Part shown: positions 28,703-40,300 of the stretch, piece after piece
Layout: every line of letters starts with the position of its first letter
Position numbering within the stretch: the stretch's first letter is position 1
Source: DATARH01 sp963789255
GTDB taxonomy: Bacteria > Pseudomonadota > Alphaproteobacteria > ATCC43930 > CGMCC-115725
NCBI GenBank assembly: GCA_963789255.1
Contig: CAWBJW010000002.1
Coordinates: forward strand, 1,674,001 to 1,738,000
Length of the DNA stretch: 64,000 nt
Reading direction: 5' to 3'
Notes under the pieces: model-generated
Databases searched by the model: none
The model's input: the letters and a program-made list of their open reading frames with translations, nothing else
Told to the model about the DNA's origin: nothing
Translations under genes and position numbers: made by a program

Positions 28703-30664
28703 TCAGCCAGCCGCCGGGCGCCTGCGGCGGCGCCGCAGGCGCAGCGCGCCGAGCACGATCGCCGCGGCGGCGACCAGGATCGGCACGAGTGCGATATCGC
28801 AGAATTCGAGGATCGCCTTCAGCTGCTCGATGTCCTGCCGCAATGCCACCTGCACGCCGCGCAATTTGCCCCGGGTCGCCAGGAGATCGGCGCGGAACTG
28901 GTTGACTGCCTTGGCCTGCTCGGGCGACAGCGGAGCATTGGCATTGGCCGGTTCGCCCGCCGTCAGGTTGCGCAACTTGGCTTGGGTCACCTTGATCTTT
29001 TGCTCAAGCGCCTGCTGCTCGGCGGCGTAGCGGGCGTCGGCCCGGCGCTGGATGCGCTCGACCACCTCGAAAGGGCGCACCGAGGTGCCGCGGCTGCGCA
29101 AACCGACAAGGTCTTCGCCACCGGCCAGCACCTCGACCGCATTGGCGACGAAATCGCCGTTGTTGGCGACCGGAACGACCATCTGCCGGCCGAAGAAATC
29201 CTGAGACTGCGCCCAGAACCGATCGTCGAGCATATCGGTATCCGCGACGACGACGACATTGATCGGCTGGACCGACTTGCGCAGGAAATTGGCGACCGGC
29301 CCAGGCTTGGCCGCCGGCTTGGCTGGTTTTGCCGCAGGCCCGCCCGGTGTTGCCGGCGGTGGCGCGGCGCCGGGCGGCCCGTCGGGAAAGGCGGTCGCGG
29401 CCGGGCCGGTGATATGGGCGGCAAGCACGTATCGGGTATTGTCCGATTTGAAAAGGGTCAACAAGCCGGCGACGTCGGGCAGCCCGGCGACCTTGGCCGT
29501 CGGGATCTTCATCGCATCGCGGGAGGTCGTGATCAGCGGCTCGAACTTTGTCGATGCGCCGGCGACCGGCTCGAAGATGCCGGCCGAGGCCATCGTAATC
29601 TCGCGCAGCCCGGCGGTGATTACATCGACGCGGTTCAATTCGCCGTCGCGCAGATTGAGCCAGGCGACGTAATCCATCGCCTCCCCGCCGCCCGTGTGTG
29701 CGCCCGCCGGCACGATGACACGCCGCGCATCGCGGCGGTCGGCGGCCACGGTGTTGGCCAGGAGCTTGACGCCCCAGGCCTTGAACAGCCCCGGCAGGTC
29801 GCTGGCGAAAGCGGCGCCCTGATGGCCGCTGCGTGCCTGGATCTCGGAAAAGGGGTCGACGAACACCAGCGCCTTGCCGCCTTTCAACACGAACTGGTCG
29901 ATCGCGAACAAAGTTTTCTCGGGCAGTTTCTGCGGCTGCACCAGCATCAGGACATCGGTGCCGGAGGGGATCGCATCGATCGCGGCTGGCAGAGTCTCGA
30001 CGTCGTCGAGCTGGCGCAATTGCGTGAGCACCGCCATCGGCCGGCCCGGACGGCCTGCTAGGGCGGCCATCGGGTTGCCGGCGAGCGGCAGGCTGCTGAT
30101 CAGCCCGACCACGGTCTTTTTCGGGAAGACGAGGGCGTGCACCAGCCGGGTCAGATCGTATTCGAGAAGGCGCTCGCGCGCCGGATCGAAGAACTTGATG
30201 ACCTGCCGGTCGTCGGTCGAATTGGTGCCGGCGAGGCCGAAATAGACCTGCTCGCCCTGGGAATTGAGCGGCACGCCCTGGAGACCCGACGCGACGGCGC
30301 GGTCCTCGACATCCGAGAACGGCTGCGGTTGGTACACTTCGAGCCGCAGCTTGCCGTGCGCCTCGGCAACGTACTGGTCGAGCAGCTCGCGCACCCGCTG
30401 GGCGTAAACCGCATAGGCCGGGACCGCCTCGCCGAGCCGGGGCGAATAGTAGAAGCGCAAGGTGATCGTCTCGTCGATCTGGGCGAGCGTCTCGCGGGTG
30501 CCGCGCGACAGCGTATAAAGCCCCTCCGCCGTCAGATCGAGCCGCACCGTCGGATACCGCGCGGCAATGACGTTCACCGCGACCAGCATCAACGCGAGAC
30601 AGACGAGTGCGATCAGCGATCGCGCCCGGCGCGACTCGAACCAGCCGAACGGGCGGGCCATCAA
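28703..30664 (-). CDS. GldG-family ABC-type auxiliary protein
   Basis: A 653-residue protein with an N-terminal helix (LIALVCLALMLVAVNVIAA), a periplasmic GldG-like domain (LDLTAEGLYTLSRGTRETL; ITLRFYYSP), a central region with VLMLVQPQKLPEKTLFAIDQFVLKGGKAL in shorter blocks, a coiled-coil-like segment near 560-620 and a C-terminal helix before a basic RRRRR tail. GldG was named for Bacteroidota gliding, but homologues in Proteobacteria accompany ABC-2 transporters. It overlaps the permease gene by 4 nt. Confidence 0.85.
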   Translation of the reverse strand: MMARPFGWFESRRARSLIALVCLALMLVAVNVIAARYPTVRLDLTAEGLYTLSRGTRETLAQIDETITLRFYYSPRLGEAVPAYAVYAQRVRELLDQYVAEAHGKLRLEVYQPQPFSDVEDRAVASGLQGVPLNSQGEQVYFGLAGTNSTDDRQVIKFFDPARERLLEYDLTRLVHALVFPKKTVVGLISSLPLAGNPMAALAGRPGRPMAVLTQLRQLDDVETLPAAIDAIPSGTDVLMLVQPQKLPEKTLFAIDQFVLKGGKALVFVDPFSEIQARSGHQGAAFASDLPGLFKAWGVKLLANTVAADRRDARRVIVPAGAHTGGGEAMDYVAWLNLRDGELNRVDVITAGLREITMASAGIFEPVAGASTKFEPLITTSRDAMKIPTAKVAGLPDVAGLLTLFKSDNTRYVLAAHITGPAATAFPDGPPGAAPPPATPGGPAAKPAKPAAKPGPVANFLRKSVQPINVVVVADTDMLDDRFWAQSQDFFGRQMVVPVANNGDFVANAVEVLAGGEDLVGLRSRGTSVRPFEVVERIQRRADARYAAEQQALEQKIKVTQAKLRNLTAGEPANANAPLSPEQAKAVNQFRADLLATRGKLRGVQVALRQDIEQLKAILEFCDIALVPILVAAAAIVLGALRLRRRRRRPAAG

Positions 30665-31395
30665 TCGGCCTTCTTGAGATCGACGATAATGGCGTTGGCT
30701 GCGAGAAAGGCGGCCATCACCGAAACGAAATAGACCAGATCGCGCAGGTCGAGGACGCCGCAGGTGATCGCGCTGAAATGACCGAAAATGCTGGCCCCGG
30801 CGACGGCGTCGACCAGCCCCCCGGGCGCCCAGTCGCGGAACAGCCCGAGCACCGTCGGGGTCCCCGCGACGGTCAGCACGAAAACCACCGCAGCGGTCAG
30901 GATGAAGGCGATGACCTGGTTCTTGGTCGTCGCCGATACCGCCGCGCCGATCGCCAGGATGGCGCCGGCCATCAGCCAGCTCGCGAGATAGCTGGCGAGG
31001 ATGACGCCGTTATCGGGTTCGCCGAGAAAATTGACCGTGAGCCAGAATGGAAAGGTCAAGAGGAGCGCGATCCCGGCGAAGCACCAGGCGGCGAGGAACT
31101 TGCCGAGCACCGCTTCGCCGAGGCGGATCGGCAGGGTCAGGAACAATTCGATCGTCCCGGTCTTGCGCTCCTCGGCCCACAGCCGCATCGACAAGGCCGG
31201 GATCAGCACGAGATAGAGCCAGGGGTGGAAGGTGAAGAAGGATTGCAGGTCGGCCTGCCCGCGCTCGAAGAAATCGCCGTCAAAAAACGTCAGCACCCCG
31301 GCCAGCACGAGAAAGATGATGATGAACACATAGGCCAGCGGCGTCGCGAAGTAGCTCGCCAGCTCGCGGTCGAAGATGGTGATCGTGCGTCGCAT
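30661..31395 (-). CDS. ABC-2 type transporter permease (GldF-like)
   Basis: A 244-residue membrane permease with six predicted helices. Typical ABC-2 features: FDRELASYFATPLAYVFI at the start, MRLWAEERKTGTIELFLTLP in the cytoplasmic loop, and later helices around AIGAAVSATTKNQVIAFI. ATG 31395 fits the fold and lies 5 bp after the ATPase stop. It would partner the ATPase and the GldG-like protein. Confidence 0.87.
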   Translation of the reverse strand: MRRTITIFDRELASYFATPLAYVFIIIFLVLAGVLTFFDGDFFERGQADLQSFFTFHPWLYLVLIPALSMRLWAEERKTGTIELFLTLPIRLGEAVLGKFLAAWCFAGIALLLTFPFWLTVNFLGEPDNGVILASYLASWLMAGAILAIGAAVSATTKNQVIAFILTAAVVFVLTVAGTPTVLGLFRDWAPGGLVDAVAGASIFGHFSAITCGVLDLRDLVYFVSVMAAFLAANAIIVDLKKAD

Positions 31396-31400
31396 AGGGT

Positions 31401-32375
31401 TCAGGCGGCGGTGTCGAGCGCTTCGGGTATCGCGGGCTGTGGCAGCGTGATCGAGCGGAAGACATCGTCGAGCCGGCCGCGCTCGACCCGGAGGCCGGTC
31501 GCGGCCCAGCCGCGCGCGCGCACCAGCTCCGCCACCTCGGCGACGATCGGGCTCCGGTCGCGCGGGAATAGCCACAACCCTTCGCCCTCGGCATCGCTCG
31601 CCGGCTCGACAGCGGCGACGCCAGGCACCTGAGCCAGCTCGCCCGCGATGTCGGCGCCGGCGCTCGCCGGCAGAGCGAGACGCACGGCATTGTGGTAGCG
31701 CGATCGGGCGGCCAGTTCGGCGGGGGTGCCGTCGGCAAGAATACGGCCGCGGGCGATGATGATAGCCCGGCTGCATATCGCCTCGACTTCCTCCAGGAGA
31801 TGGGTCGAGATGATGATCGCCTTGTCGGGGCTCATCTCCCGGATAATGGCGCGCATCTCGTGCTTCTGATTGGGGTCGAGCCCGTCGGTCGGCTCGTCGA
31901 GGATCACCACGGCCGGGTCGTGCAGCAGCGCCTGCGCCACTCCGACCCGGCGCCGATAGCCTTTCGACAAGGTCTCGATCGGCTGGTGCAGGACATCGGC
32001 GATATTGATCAGTTCGGCGATATGGGCGATGCGCTTCCTCGCCTCGGCACCGCGAAGCCCGCGGATATGGGCGACGAAGTCGAGGAACTCCCCGGCACTC
32101 ATATCGGGATAGGCGGGGGCGCCTTCGGGCAGGTAGCCGATCTGCCGCTTCGCGCTCAGCGGTTCGGTGAGGATGTCGTGGCCGCAGACGATCGCGGTGC
32201 CGCTGGTCGGCGCGAGAAACCCGGTGATCATCTTCATCGTCGTCAACTTGCCGGCGCCGTTGGGCCCGAGAAAGCCCAGGACCTCGCCCGCCGGCACGGT
32301 GAACGACACGTCGTCAACCGCGACCAGGGAGCCGAATTTCTTGACGAGGTGAGAGATTTCCAGCATCGCCGACAT
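31401..32375 (-). CDS. ABC transporter ATP-binding protein with altered Walker A
   Basis: A 324-residue ATPase of the ABC-2/GldA type. ABC signature SKGYRRRVGVAQALL, Walker B AVVILDEPTDGLDPNQ and the switch His in IISTHLLEEVEAIC are all normal, and the C-terminal extension (AELVRARGWAATGLRVERGRLDDVF) is family-typical. Walker A reads GPNGAGKLTTMKMI: Leu replaces the invariant Ser/Thr after the Lys that coordinates magnesium (codon TTG at 32244-32246; TCG would give Ser). If real, ATP hydrolysis should be impaired. First gene of the operon. Confidence 0.9.
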   Translation of the reverse strand: MSAMLEISHLVKKFGSLVAVDDVSFTVPAGEVLGFLGPNGAGKLTTMKMITGFLAPTSGTAIVCGHDILTEPLSAKRQIGYLPEGAPAYPDMSAGEFLDFVAHIRGLRGAEARKRIAHIAELINIADVLHQPIETLSKGYRRRVGVAQALLHDPAVVILDEPTDGLDPNQKHEMRAIIREMSPDKAIIISTHLLEEVEAICSRAIIIARGRILADGTPAELAARSRYHNAVRLALPASAGADIAGELAQVPGVAAVEPASDAEGEGLWLFPRDRSPIVAEVAELVRARGWAATGLRVERGRLDDVFRSITLPQPAIPEALDTAA

Positions 32376-32420
32376 CTTACAACCCTACCCTCAGCGGTCG
32401 CCCGGGACCGGCTCGATGCC

Positions 32421-33996
32421 CTACGGCGTCTTCGGCATTATAGCGGCTGGCGGGAACGGGCTGAAATTGAGCGGATTGTCGCTTTCGATCCGCTCGCGAT
32501 CAGGCAATTGCGCTGCGTTCCAGCCACCGCCCAGCGCCTGGACCAGCGCCACGCTCGCGGTCAACCGGCTTTGCCGGATGCCGACCGCGGTCACCGCGTC
32601 GTTGAGTGCCGTCGTCTCGGCGACGATCACGCTGGTATAGGCGACGGTCCCCGCGATGTACTGGTTGTTGATGACGCGCTCTGCCTCGCGGGCTGCGGCA
32701 ACGGCGTCGTTTTCCGCCTTTTCCTGCTGCGCGAGGATGCGCTCGCCCGCGAGCTGGTCTTCGACCTGCTGAAGTGCGGTCAATACGGTCTGGCGGTAGG
32801 TGGCGACGCTCTGATCGAAGGCGGCGCGCTGCTCCTCGACCTGGGCGTTGCGCAGACCGGCGTCGAAGATCGTTTCGGCGAGGGTCGAGCCGAACGACCA
32901 GATCCGGCTCGACGCGGCGAACAGTTTCGCCAGCGTTGCCGCCGCGGTCCCGGCATCGGCCGACAGCGTGATGTCGGGGTAGAAAGCGGCCACGGCCACG
33001 CCAATCAGCGCGTTGGCCGCCGCCATCTGCCGCTCGGCCGTGGCGATGTCGGGCCGCCGTTCGAGCAGCGCCGAGGGCAATTCCGCCGGGATCAGCGGCA
33101 CGGCGATGACCGTCTCGACCGGCGCGATGGTCAGCGCCGCCGGCGGCTTGCCGATCAACACGGCGATCCCATGCTCGAGCTGGGCGCGGGTCACGCCGAC
33201 CGCGATCAGCCTGCGCCCGCGTCCCTTCGAGTTGCGCCTCGGCCTGCCCGACCGCCGATTGGTCGGCGGTGCCCCCTGTGTACTGGTTTTTGACGATGCG
33301 CAACGCCTCGCCATAGGCCTTGACCGAGGCTTCGAGCAGGCGCTTCAGCTCGTCGGCGACGCGCAGCTGCAGATAGTCGGTGGCGAGCTGGCCTTGCGCC
33401 GACAGCCGGGCGCTCGCCAGTTCGCCGGCGCTGGCCTGAGCGCTCGCGACGTTGCTTTCGACCTGGCGGCGGATCTTGCCCCACAGATCCGGGGTCCAGC
33501 TTGCCGATCCGTCGAGGCTGAAGAAGTTGGAGATATTCCCCGAGCCGCCCTGCCCGGCACCGGCGGAAGCACCGCCGACACGCGAGCGCGTTGCCGCGCC
33601 GTTGAGCGACGCAGTCGGAAAAAACCCGGCACGGGCCTGGGTGACGATCGCCTCGGCCTCGCGGTAGGCGGCCTCGGCAGCTTTGAGGTTCTGGTTCGAG
33701 ATGTCGATCTGGCGCTCCAGACCGTCGAGCACCGGGTCATGGTAGATCGACCACCAGGCGCCGCGGCCGATCGCGTCGGCCGGCTGCGCGAGGCTCCAGC
33801 CGGCCGCCTTGGGGCCCGGCTTCCATGCCTCCTTGTAGACAGAGGGGACCGGCGCGTCCGGCCGCCGATAATCCGGACCAACCGTACAGGCGCCGAGAGC
33901 CATCAGAAGGATCATCCCCGCGAAACCCGGGGTCGATCCCGGCCTTCGCCGGGATGCCGATCGCGCAGTCGTCGCCGGTCCGCTCGCGAGGGTCAT
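32421..33996 (-). pseudogene. RND efflux outer-membrane lipoprotein (NodT/OprM type), frameshifted
   Basis: TolC-like outer membrane channel. The lipobox LLMALGAC is followed by TVGPDYRRP, the NodT-family N-terminus, and two outer-membrane efflux repeats follow. The frame breaks at 33208-33212: GCGCAGGCTGATC should be GCGCAGCTGATC, giving TRAQLIAVGVTRAQLEHGI, the conserved family block, so one base was gained inside AGCT. The start overlaps the upstream RND gene by 4 nt. Last gene of the efflux operon. Confidence 0.87.
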
Positions 33997-36900
33997 TCGC
34001 CGGGTTCGGCGACGCGGCCGCGCAGCCGAGCCAAGAGCCCGCCTTCCCAGCGCCGTTGTGCCGACCGCCGGAAGCGATCGAGATAGAGATAGATGACCGG
34101 CGTCGTGTAGAGCGTTTGCAACTGGCTGACGATCAACCCGCCGACAATCGAGATGCCGAGCGGCCGGCGCAACTCGGCGCCTTCGCCAAAGCCGATCGCC
34201 AGCGGCAGCGCCCCGAACATCGCCGCCATCGTCGTCATCATGATCGGCCGGAAGCGCTTGAGGCACGCCTGATAGATCGCCTCGCGCGAGCTCAAACCCT
34301 CGTTACGCTCGGCATCGAGCGCGAAATCGATCATCATGATCGCGTTCTTCTTGACGATCCCGATCAACAGAATGACCCCGATCAGCGCCATGATGTCGAA
34401 CTCGTAAGGGCCGCCCCAAGGCCACACCATCAACGCCAGCACCGCGCCGACCCCCGCCGACGGCAGGGTCGACAGGATCGTGATCGGGTGGACATAGCTC
34501 TCATACAGTACGCCGAGTACGATATAGACGGCGAGCAGCGCGGCGGCGATCAAATAGGGCTCGCTGTCGAGCGATTGCTGGAACACCTTGGCCGTGCCCT
34601 GGAAGCTGCCATGGATCGAGGCCGGCACGTCGAGCCGGCGCATCTGGTCCTTGATCGCCGCCGCCGCCTGGCTCAGCGAGACGCCCTGCGCGAGATTGAA
34701 TGAAATCGTCGAGGCCACGAACAGGTTCTGGTGATTGACCGCGAGCGGCGTGCTGCCGGGGCCGAAATGGCTGAAGGCGGAGAGCGGTATCATGGTTTCT
34801 TGCGAGGTGCTGACCGCGGCGCCGGTCGAGGTGGCGCCGCGGCCGGTGTTGGCAAGCGCGTTGTTGGCTTGGTTGCGCGCCGTGTCGCCGGCGATCTGGG
34901 CGGCGGTGGCGGCGGCCGTGCTGCCGCTCGCGGCCGGCGCTTGCGCGAGGACCGTCCCGGCGAGCGCGTTCGTCGATTTTGTGCCGCTGACCGTGCCGCC
35001 GCTGGTGCTGACATAGATCTGGTTCAATGTTTCCGGGCTTTGCCAGAACCTGGGCGCCACTTCCATGATGACATGGTACTGGTTTTGCGCGGCATAGATC
35101 ACCGACACCTGACGCTGGCCGAACGCGTCGTAAAGCGTGTTGTCGATCTCGGCAATGTTAAGTCCGAGGCGCGCGGCGGTGGCACGGTCGATGACCAGAT
35201 CGCTCTCCAGCCCCTTTTGCTGCTGATCGAGGTTGACCTCTCTCAGCAGCTTCACCTTTTGCAACGCCGCCTCGAGCTTTGGGGCCCACTTGTAGATCTC
35301 TTTGGCGTCGTCGCCCTGGAGCGTGTACTGGTACTGGGCGAGGGTCGCGCGCCCGCCGACCCGGATGTCCTGCGCGCCCTGCAAAAAGAGGCGGGCGCCC
35401 GCGACCCGGTTGAGCTTGGCGCGCAGCCGGGCAAGGACCTGCTGCATCGACACGCGCTCGGACAGCGGTTTCAATACGACGAACACGAAGCCGGAATTGG
35501 TCTGGCCGCCGCCGGTAAACGCGTTGACGTTCTGGACCGCCGGATCCCGCAGCAGGATATCGACCAATTGGGTCAGCTTTTTCTGCATCAGCTGGAACGA
35601 GATGCTTTGGTCGGCCTGGATGCCGCCGATCATCAATCCGACATCCTGGTTCGGGAAAAAGCCCTTCGGCAACTTCCAGACGAGAAAGCCGCCCAGGCAC
35701 AGCGACGCCAACAGGCTCAGCATGACGAGTGAGGGCCATTGCAACGCCCGGCGCAAGGACCGGTCGTACCGGTCCAGGACCGCGGTGAAGACGCGCTCGC
35801 CGGCCCGGTAGAGCACGCCGTGCCGCTGGTCGCGCGGGCGGGCGAGCACATAGGCGCACATCATCGGGGTCGTGGTCAGCGATATCCCGAGCGAGATCAC
35901 GATCGCCACCGACAGGGTCATCGCGAACTCGCGAAACAACCGTCCGACGATGCCGCCCATCAACAGGATCGGCACGAAGACGGCGATCAGCGAGAGGCTC
36001 ATCGACAGTACGGTGAAATTGACCTCGCCGACGCCCCGCAGCGCCGCCTGCATCCGCGTCTGGCCGGCTTCGAGATGCCGGGTGACGTTCTCGAGCACGA
36101 CGATCGCATCGTCGACAACAAAGCCGGTCGAGATCGTCAACGCCATCAGCGAGAGGTTATCGAGGCTGTAGCCCAAGAGGTACATCACGCCGAAGGTGCC
36201 GATCAGCGACACCGGTACCGCGACGCTCGGGATCAGGGTCGCGCGCACATTGCGCAGGAACAGGAAGACGACGAGGATGACCAGGATGATCGCGATCACC
36301 AGCGTCCGCTCGAACGTCGTGCAGCGAGGTCCGGATCGTCGTCGTCCGGTCCAGCGCCACCCGGACATTGATGGCGCTGGCAATGGAAGCCTCGAGCTGC
36401 GGCAGAACCGCTTTGACGCGGTCGACCGTGTCGATGATGTTGGCCCCCGGCTGTTTGTAGAGAAAGACCAGAACCGCCGGCTTGCCGTTGGCAAGGCCCT
36501 GGTTGCGCAGGTTTTCGACCGAGTCGTCGATCTCGGCGACATCGGTCAGCCGCACCGCCGCGCCGTTGCGATAGGCGATGACCAGCGGACGGTAATCCGC
36601 CGCATGGTTCGCCTGGTCGTTGGTGTAGATCTGGAACAGGCGATCGCCGTCTTCGACCGCGCCTTTGGGGCTGTGCGCATTGGCCGAGGCGAGCGCGGCG
36701 CGGATGTCTTCGAGGCCGATCCCGTATTTGAACAGCGCCAGCGGGTTGAGTTCGACCCGCACCGCCGGCAGCGAACTGCCGCTGATCACCACCTGGCCGA
36801 TGCCGTCGATCTGCGATAGGGCCTGCTGCACCACCGTCGAGGCCGCATCGTAGATCTGACCCCGCGTCAACGTGTCGGAGGTCATCGCCAGGATCGCGAT

Positions 36901-37314
36901 CGGGAAGTCGGCCGGGTTGACCTTGCGGTAGGTCGGGTTCTGGCGCAGGCTGGCCGGGAGGTCAGCGCGCGCGGCATTGATCGCCGCCTGAACATCGCGC
37001 GCCGCGCCGTCGATATTCCGACTGAGACTGAACTGCAGCGTGATGCGGGTCGTTCCGACGGTGCTCGACGAGGTCATTTCAGTAACGTCGGCAATGATGC
37101 CGAGATGGCGCTCGAGCGGGGTCGCCACGGTCGTCGCCATCGTGTCGGGGCTCGCCCCCGGCATCGTCGCGAACACCGAAATCGTCGGGAAATCGACCTG
37201 CGGCAACGGCGCCACCGGCAGATTCAAATAGGCGAAGAACCCGGCGATGGCGATGCCGATCGTCAAGAGGCTGGTCGCGACCGGCCGCTCGATGAACGGG
37301 GTCGACAAGCTCAC
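33993..37314 (-). pseudogene. RND multidrug efflux transporter (MdtC-like), frameshifted
   Basis: An inner-membrane proton-driven pump of the AcrB/MdtC family, about 1100 residues. It starts GTG 37314, overlapping the upstream pump by 4 nt: SLSTPFIERPVATSLLTIGIA. It holds the helix-4 residues in FVVDDAIVVLENVTRH and the GxSxxP-type motif. The frame breaks at 36310-36314: GACGTTCGAGCGG should be GACGTCGAGCGG, giving LHDVERTLVIAI. A Gly/Ala/Thr-rich insertion (about 34830-34990) in the second periplasmic half is unusual. Paired heteromeric pumps of this order resemble mdtBC. Confidence 0.88.
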
Positions 37315-40300
37315 TGTGCTGGGTCCTCGACGGGGAAGGCGCGACCGAACCGCCGGCGCGCCGCGCGGCCCAGCCGGTCGAAGCCGAGATAGATGACCGG
37401 CGTCGTGAACAACGTCAGCGCCTGGCTCAAGATCAGCCCGCCGACGATCGTGACCCCGAGCGGATGGCGCAGTTCCGACCCGGTGCCGCTGCCGAGCATC
37501 AGCGGCAGCGCGGCAAAAAGCGCCGCCATCGTGGTCATCAGGATCGGGCGGAAGCGCAGCAGACAGGCCTGATGGATCGCCTCGCGCGGCGATTTGCCCT
37601 CGTGGCGCTCGGCGTCGAGCGCGAAGTTGACCATCATGATCGCGTTTTTCTTGACGATGCCAATGAGCAGGATGATGCCGATGATTGCGATGACGCTCAG
37701 ATCGCTGCCGTCGATCATCAGCGCCAATAGCGCCCCGACGCCGGCCGAAGGCAATGTCGAGAGGATCGTGATCGGGTGGATGTAACTCTCGTAGAGCACC
37801 CCCAGCACGATGTACATCGTGACGATCGCCGCGAGGATCAGCACGAGCTCGTTGCCGAGCGCGGCCTGGAACGCCAGCGCCGCGCCCTGGAACACGGTGA
37901 TCATGCTGGCTGGCAGCCCGGTTTCCTGCTCGGCCGCCTTGATCGCGTCGACGGCCGCACCGAGCGATGCGCCGGGCGCCAGGTTGAACGAAACCGTCGT
38001 CGCAGGAAACTGGCCCAGATGATCGATCTCCATCGGCGCCGTCTGCTGCTCGACCTGGGTGATCGCCGAGAGTGGGACCTCGCCGTTTGTCGCGGTCGAT
38101 GACGGCAGATAGAGCGAACCCAACGAGGTCAACGATTGCTGCAACGCCGGCGCCGCCTCCAGGATCACCCGATACTGGTTCGAACTCGGTGAAGATCGTC
38201 GAGACGATCCGCTGCCCGAATGAAATCGTAGAGCGCGTTGTCAACGGTGGCCGGGGTGATGCCAAAGCGCCCGGCGGTCGGCCGGTCGATCCGGATATAG
38301 GCCGAAAGACCGTTCTCGGCGTAGTTGCAGCTGACCTCCTCGATCTGCGGAATCTGCTGCAGGCGAGCGAGGAGTTTCGGGACCCAGGTCGCGAATTCGC
38401 TGGCGTTGGCGTCCTCGATCACGAATTGGTATTGCGCGCGGCTGACCGTCGAATCGATCGTCAGATCCTGGACCGGCTGCATGTAGAGCGCGATGCCCGT
38501 GACGCCTCGCGTCTCCCGCTCCAGCCGCCGGATCACGTCACTGGCCGAAATGGTGCGCTCGTCGCGCGGTTTGAGATTGATCAGAAACCGCCCGGTGTTG
38601 AGCGTTGTATTCGTGCCGTCAACGCCGATAAAGTCGGACAGGCTGACGACATCGGGATCCTTAAGGACGGCGGCGGCCAGCGCCTGCTGGCGTTGCGCCA
38701 TCGCTTCGAAAGAGATCGAAGGCGCCGCTTCGGAGATCCCCTGGATCAGCCCGGTATCCTGAACCGGGAAAAAGCCCTTCGGGATCACGACATAGAGGAA
38801 CACCGTGAGACCCAGGGTAACGACCGCTACCAGCAGCGTCAGCGGCTGATGGTCGAGCACCCAGTTCAAGAGCCTTCCGTAACGGGCGATCAGCGCGTCG
38901 AACCATTCCTGGCTCTTGCGCGCCACCCGCGACATGTCCGATGGGCGCCGCTGACGCAGGACCTTGGCGCACATCATCGGCACGAGGGTCAACGCAACCA
39001 CCGCGGAGATGACGATTGTCACCGCGAGGGTGATGGCGAATTCGCGGAACAGGCGGCCGACGACATCGGGCATGAAGAGTAGCGGGATCAGCACCGCGAT
39101 CAGCGATACCGTCAGCGAGATGATCGTAAAGCCGATCTGCTCGGCCCCCTTCAATGCCGCCTGCAACGGCGGATCGCCTGCCTCGATGTAGCGCGAGATG
39201 TTCTCGATCATGACGATCGCATCGTCAACGACAAAGCCGGTGGCGATCGTCAGCGCCATCAGCGAGAGGTTGTTGAGGCTGAACCCGGCGAGATACATCA
39301 CTGCGAGCGTGCCGACGAGCGAGAGCGGCACCGACAGGCTCGGGATCAGCGTCGCCCAGAGGCTGCGCAGAAACAGGAAGATGACCACCACGACGAGGAC
39401 GACGGCGAGCCCGAGCTCGAACTCGACATCGGCCACCGACGCGCGGATCGTCGTGGTGCGGTCGGTCAGGACCGCGACATCGATCGCGGCGGGGAGCGAT
39501 GCCTTGAGCTGCGGCAGCAGAAGCTGGATGCCATCGACCACCGCGATGACGTTGGCGCCGGGTTGCCGCTGAATGTTGACGATGACCGCCGGTTCACTGT
39601 TCATCCAGGCCGCGAGCTTGGTGTTCTCGGCACCGCTCACGGCCTGCGCAACATCCGACAGCTTCACCGGCGCGCCGTTCCGGTAGGCGACCACCAGATC
39701 GTTGTAGTCGCTGGCCTTCTTGATCTGATCGTTGGCGTTGATGGTGTAGGCCCGGCTCGGCCCGTCGAAATTGCCCTTGGGCGTATTGACGTTGGCATTG
39801 GCCAGGGACGTGCGCAAATCATCGATGTTGAGACCGTAGGCGGCGAGTTGACGATAATTCGCCTGGATGCGCACCGCCGGCCGATTCCCGCCGCTGATGC
39901 TGACCAGGCCGACCCCCGGCAATTGCGAGATCTTTTGCGCGAGGCGGGTGTCGGCGAGGTCTTCGACCTGGGTCAACGGCAGCGTTTTCGAGGTCAATGC
40001 CAAGGTCAGGATCGGGGCGTCGGCAGGATTGACCTTGGCGTAGATCGGTGGCGCCGGCAGGTCCGAGGGCAACAAATTGCCGGCTGCGTTGATCGCCGCC
40101 TGGACCTGCTGCTCGGCGATATCGAGGCTGAGTTGGAGGCTGAACTGGAGGGTGATGACCGAGGCTCCGGCAGAGCTCGTCGACGACATCTGGTTGAGCC
40201 CCGGCATCTGGCCGAACTGCACTTCGAGCGGTGCAGTGACCGACGAGGTCATCACGTCCGGACTGGCGCCCGGGTAAAAGGTCTGCACCTGGATCGTTGG

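Noticed and set aside
27163..32375. Gliding-motility locus
   Set aside because: Only the transporter components resemble Gld; no other gliding genes are present and proteobacterial homologues are not linked to gliding.
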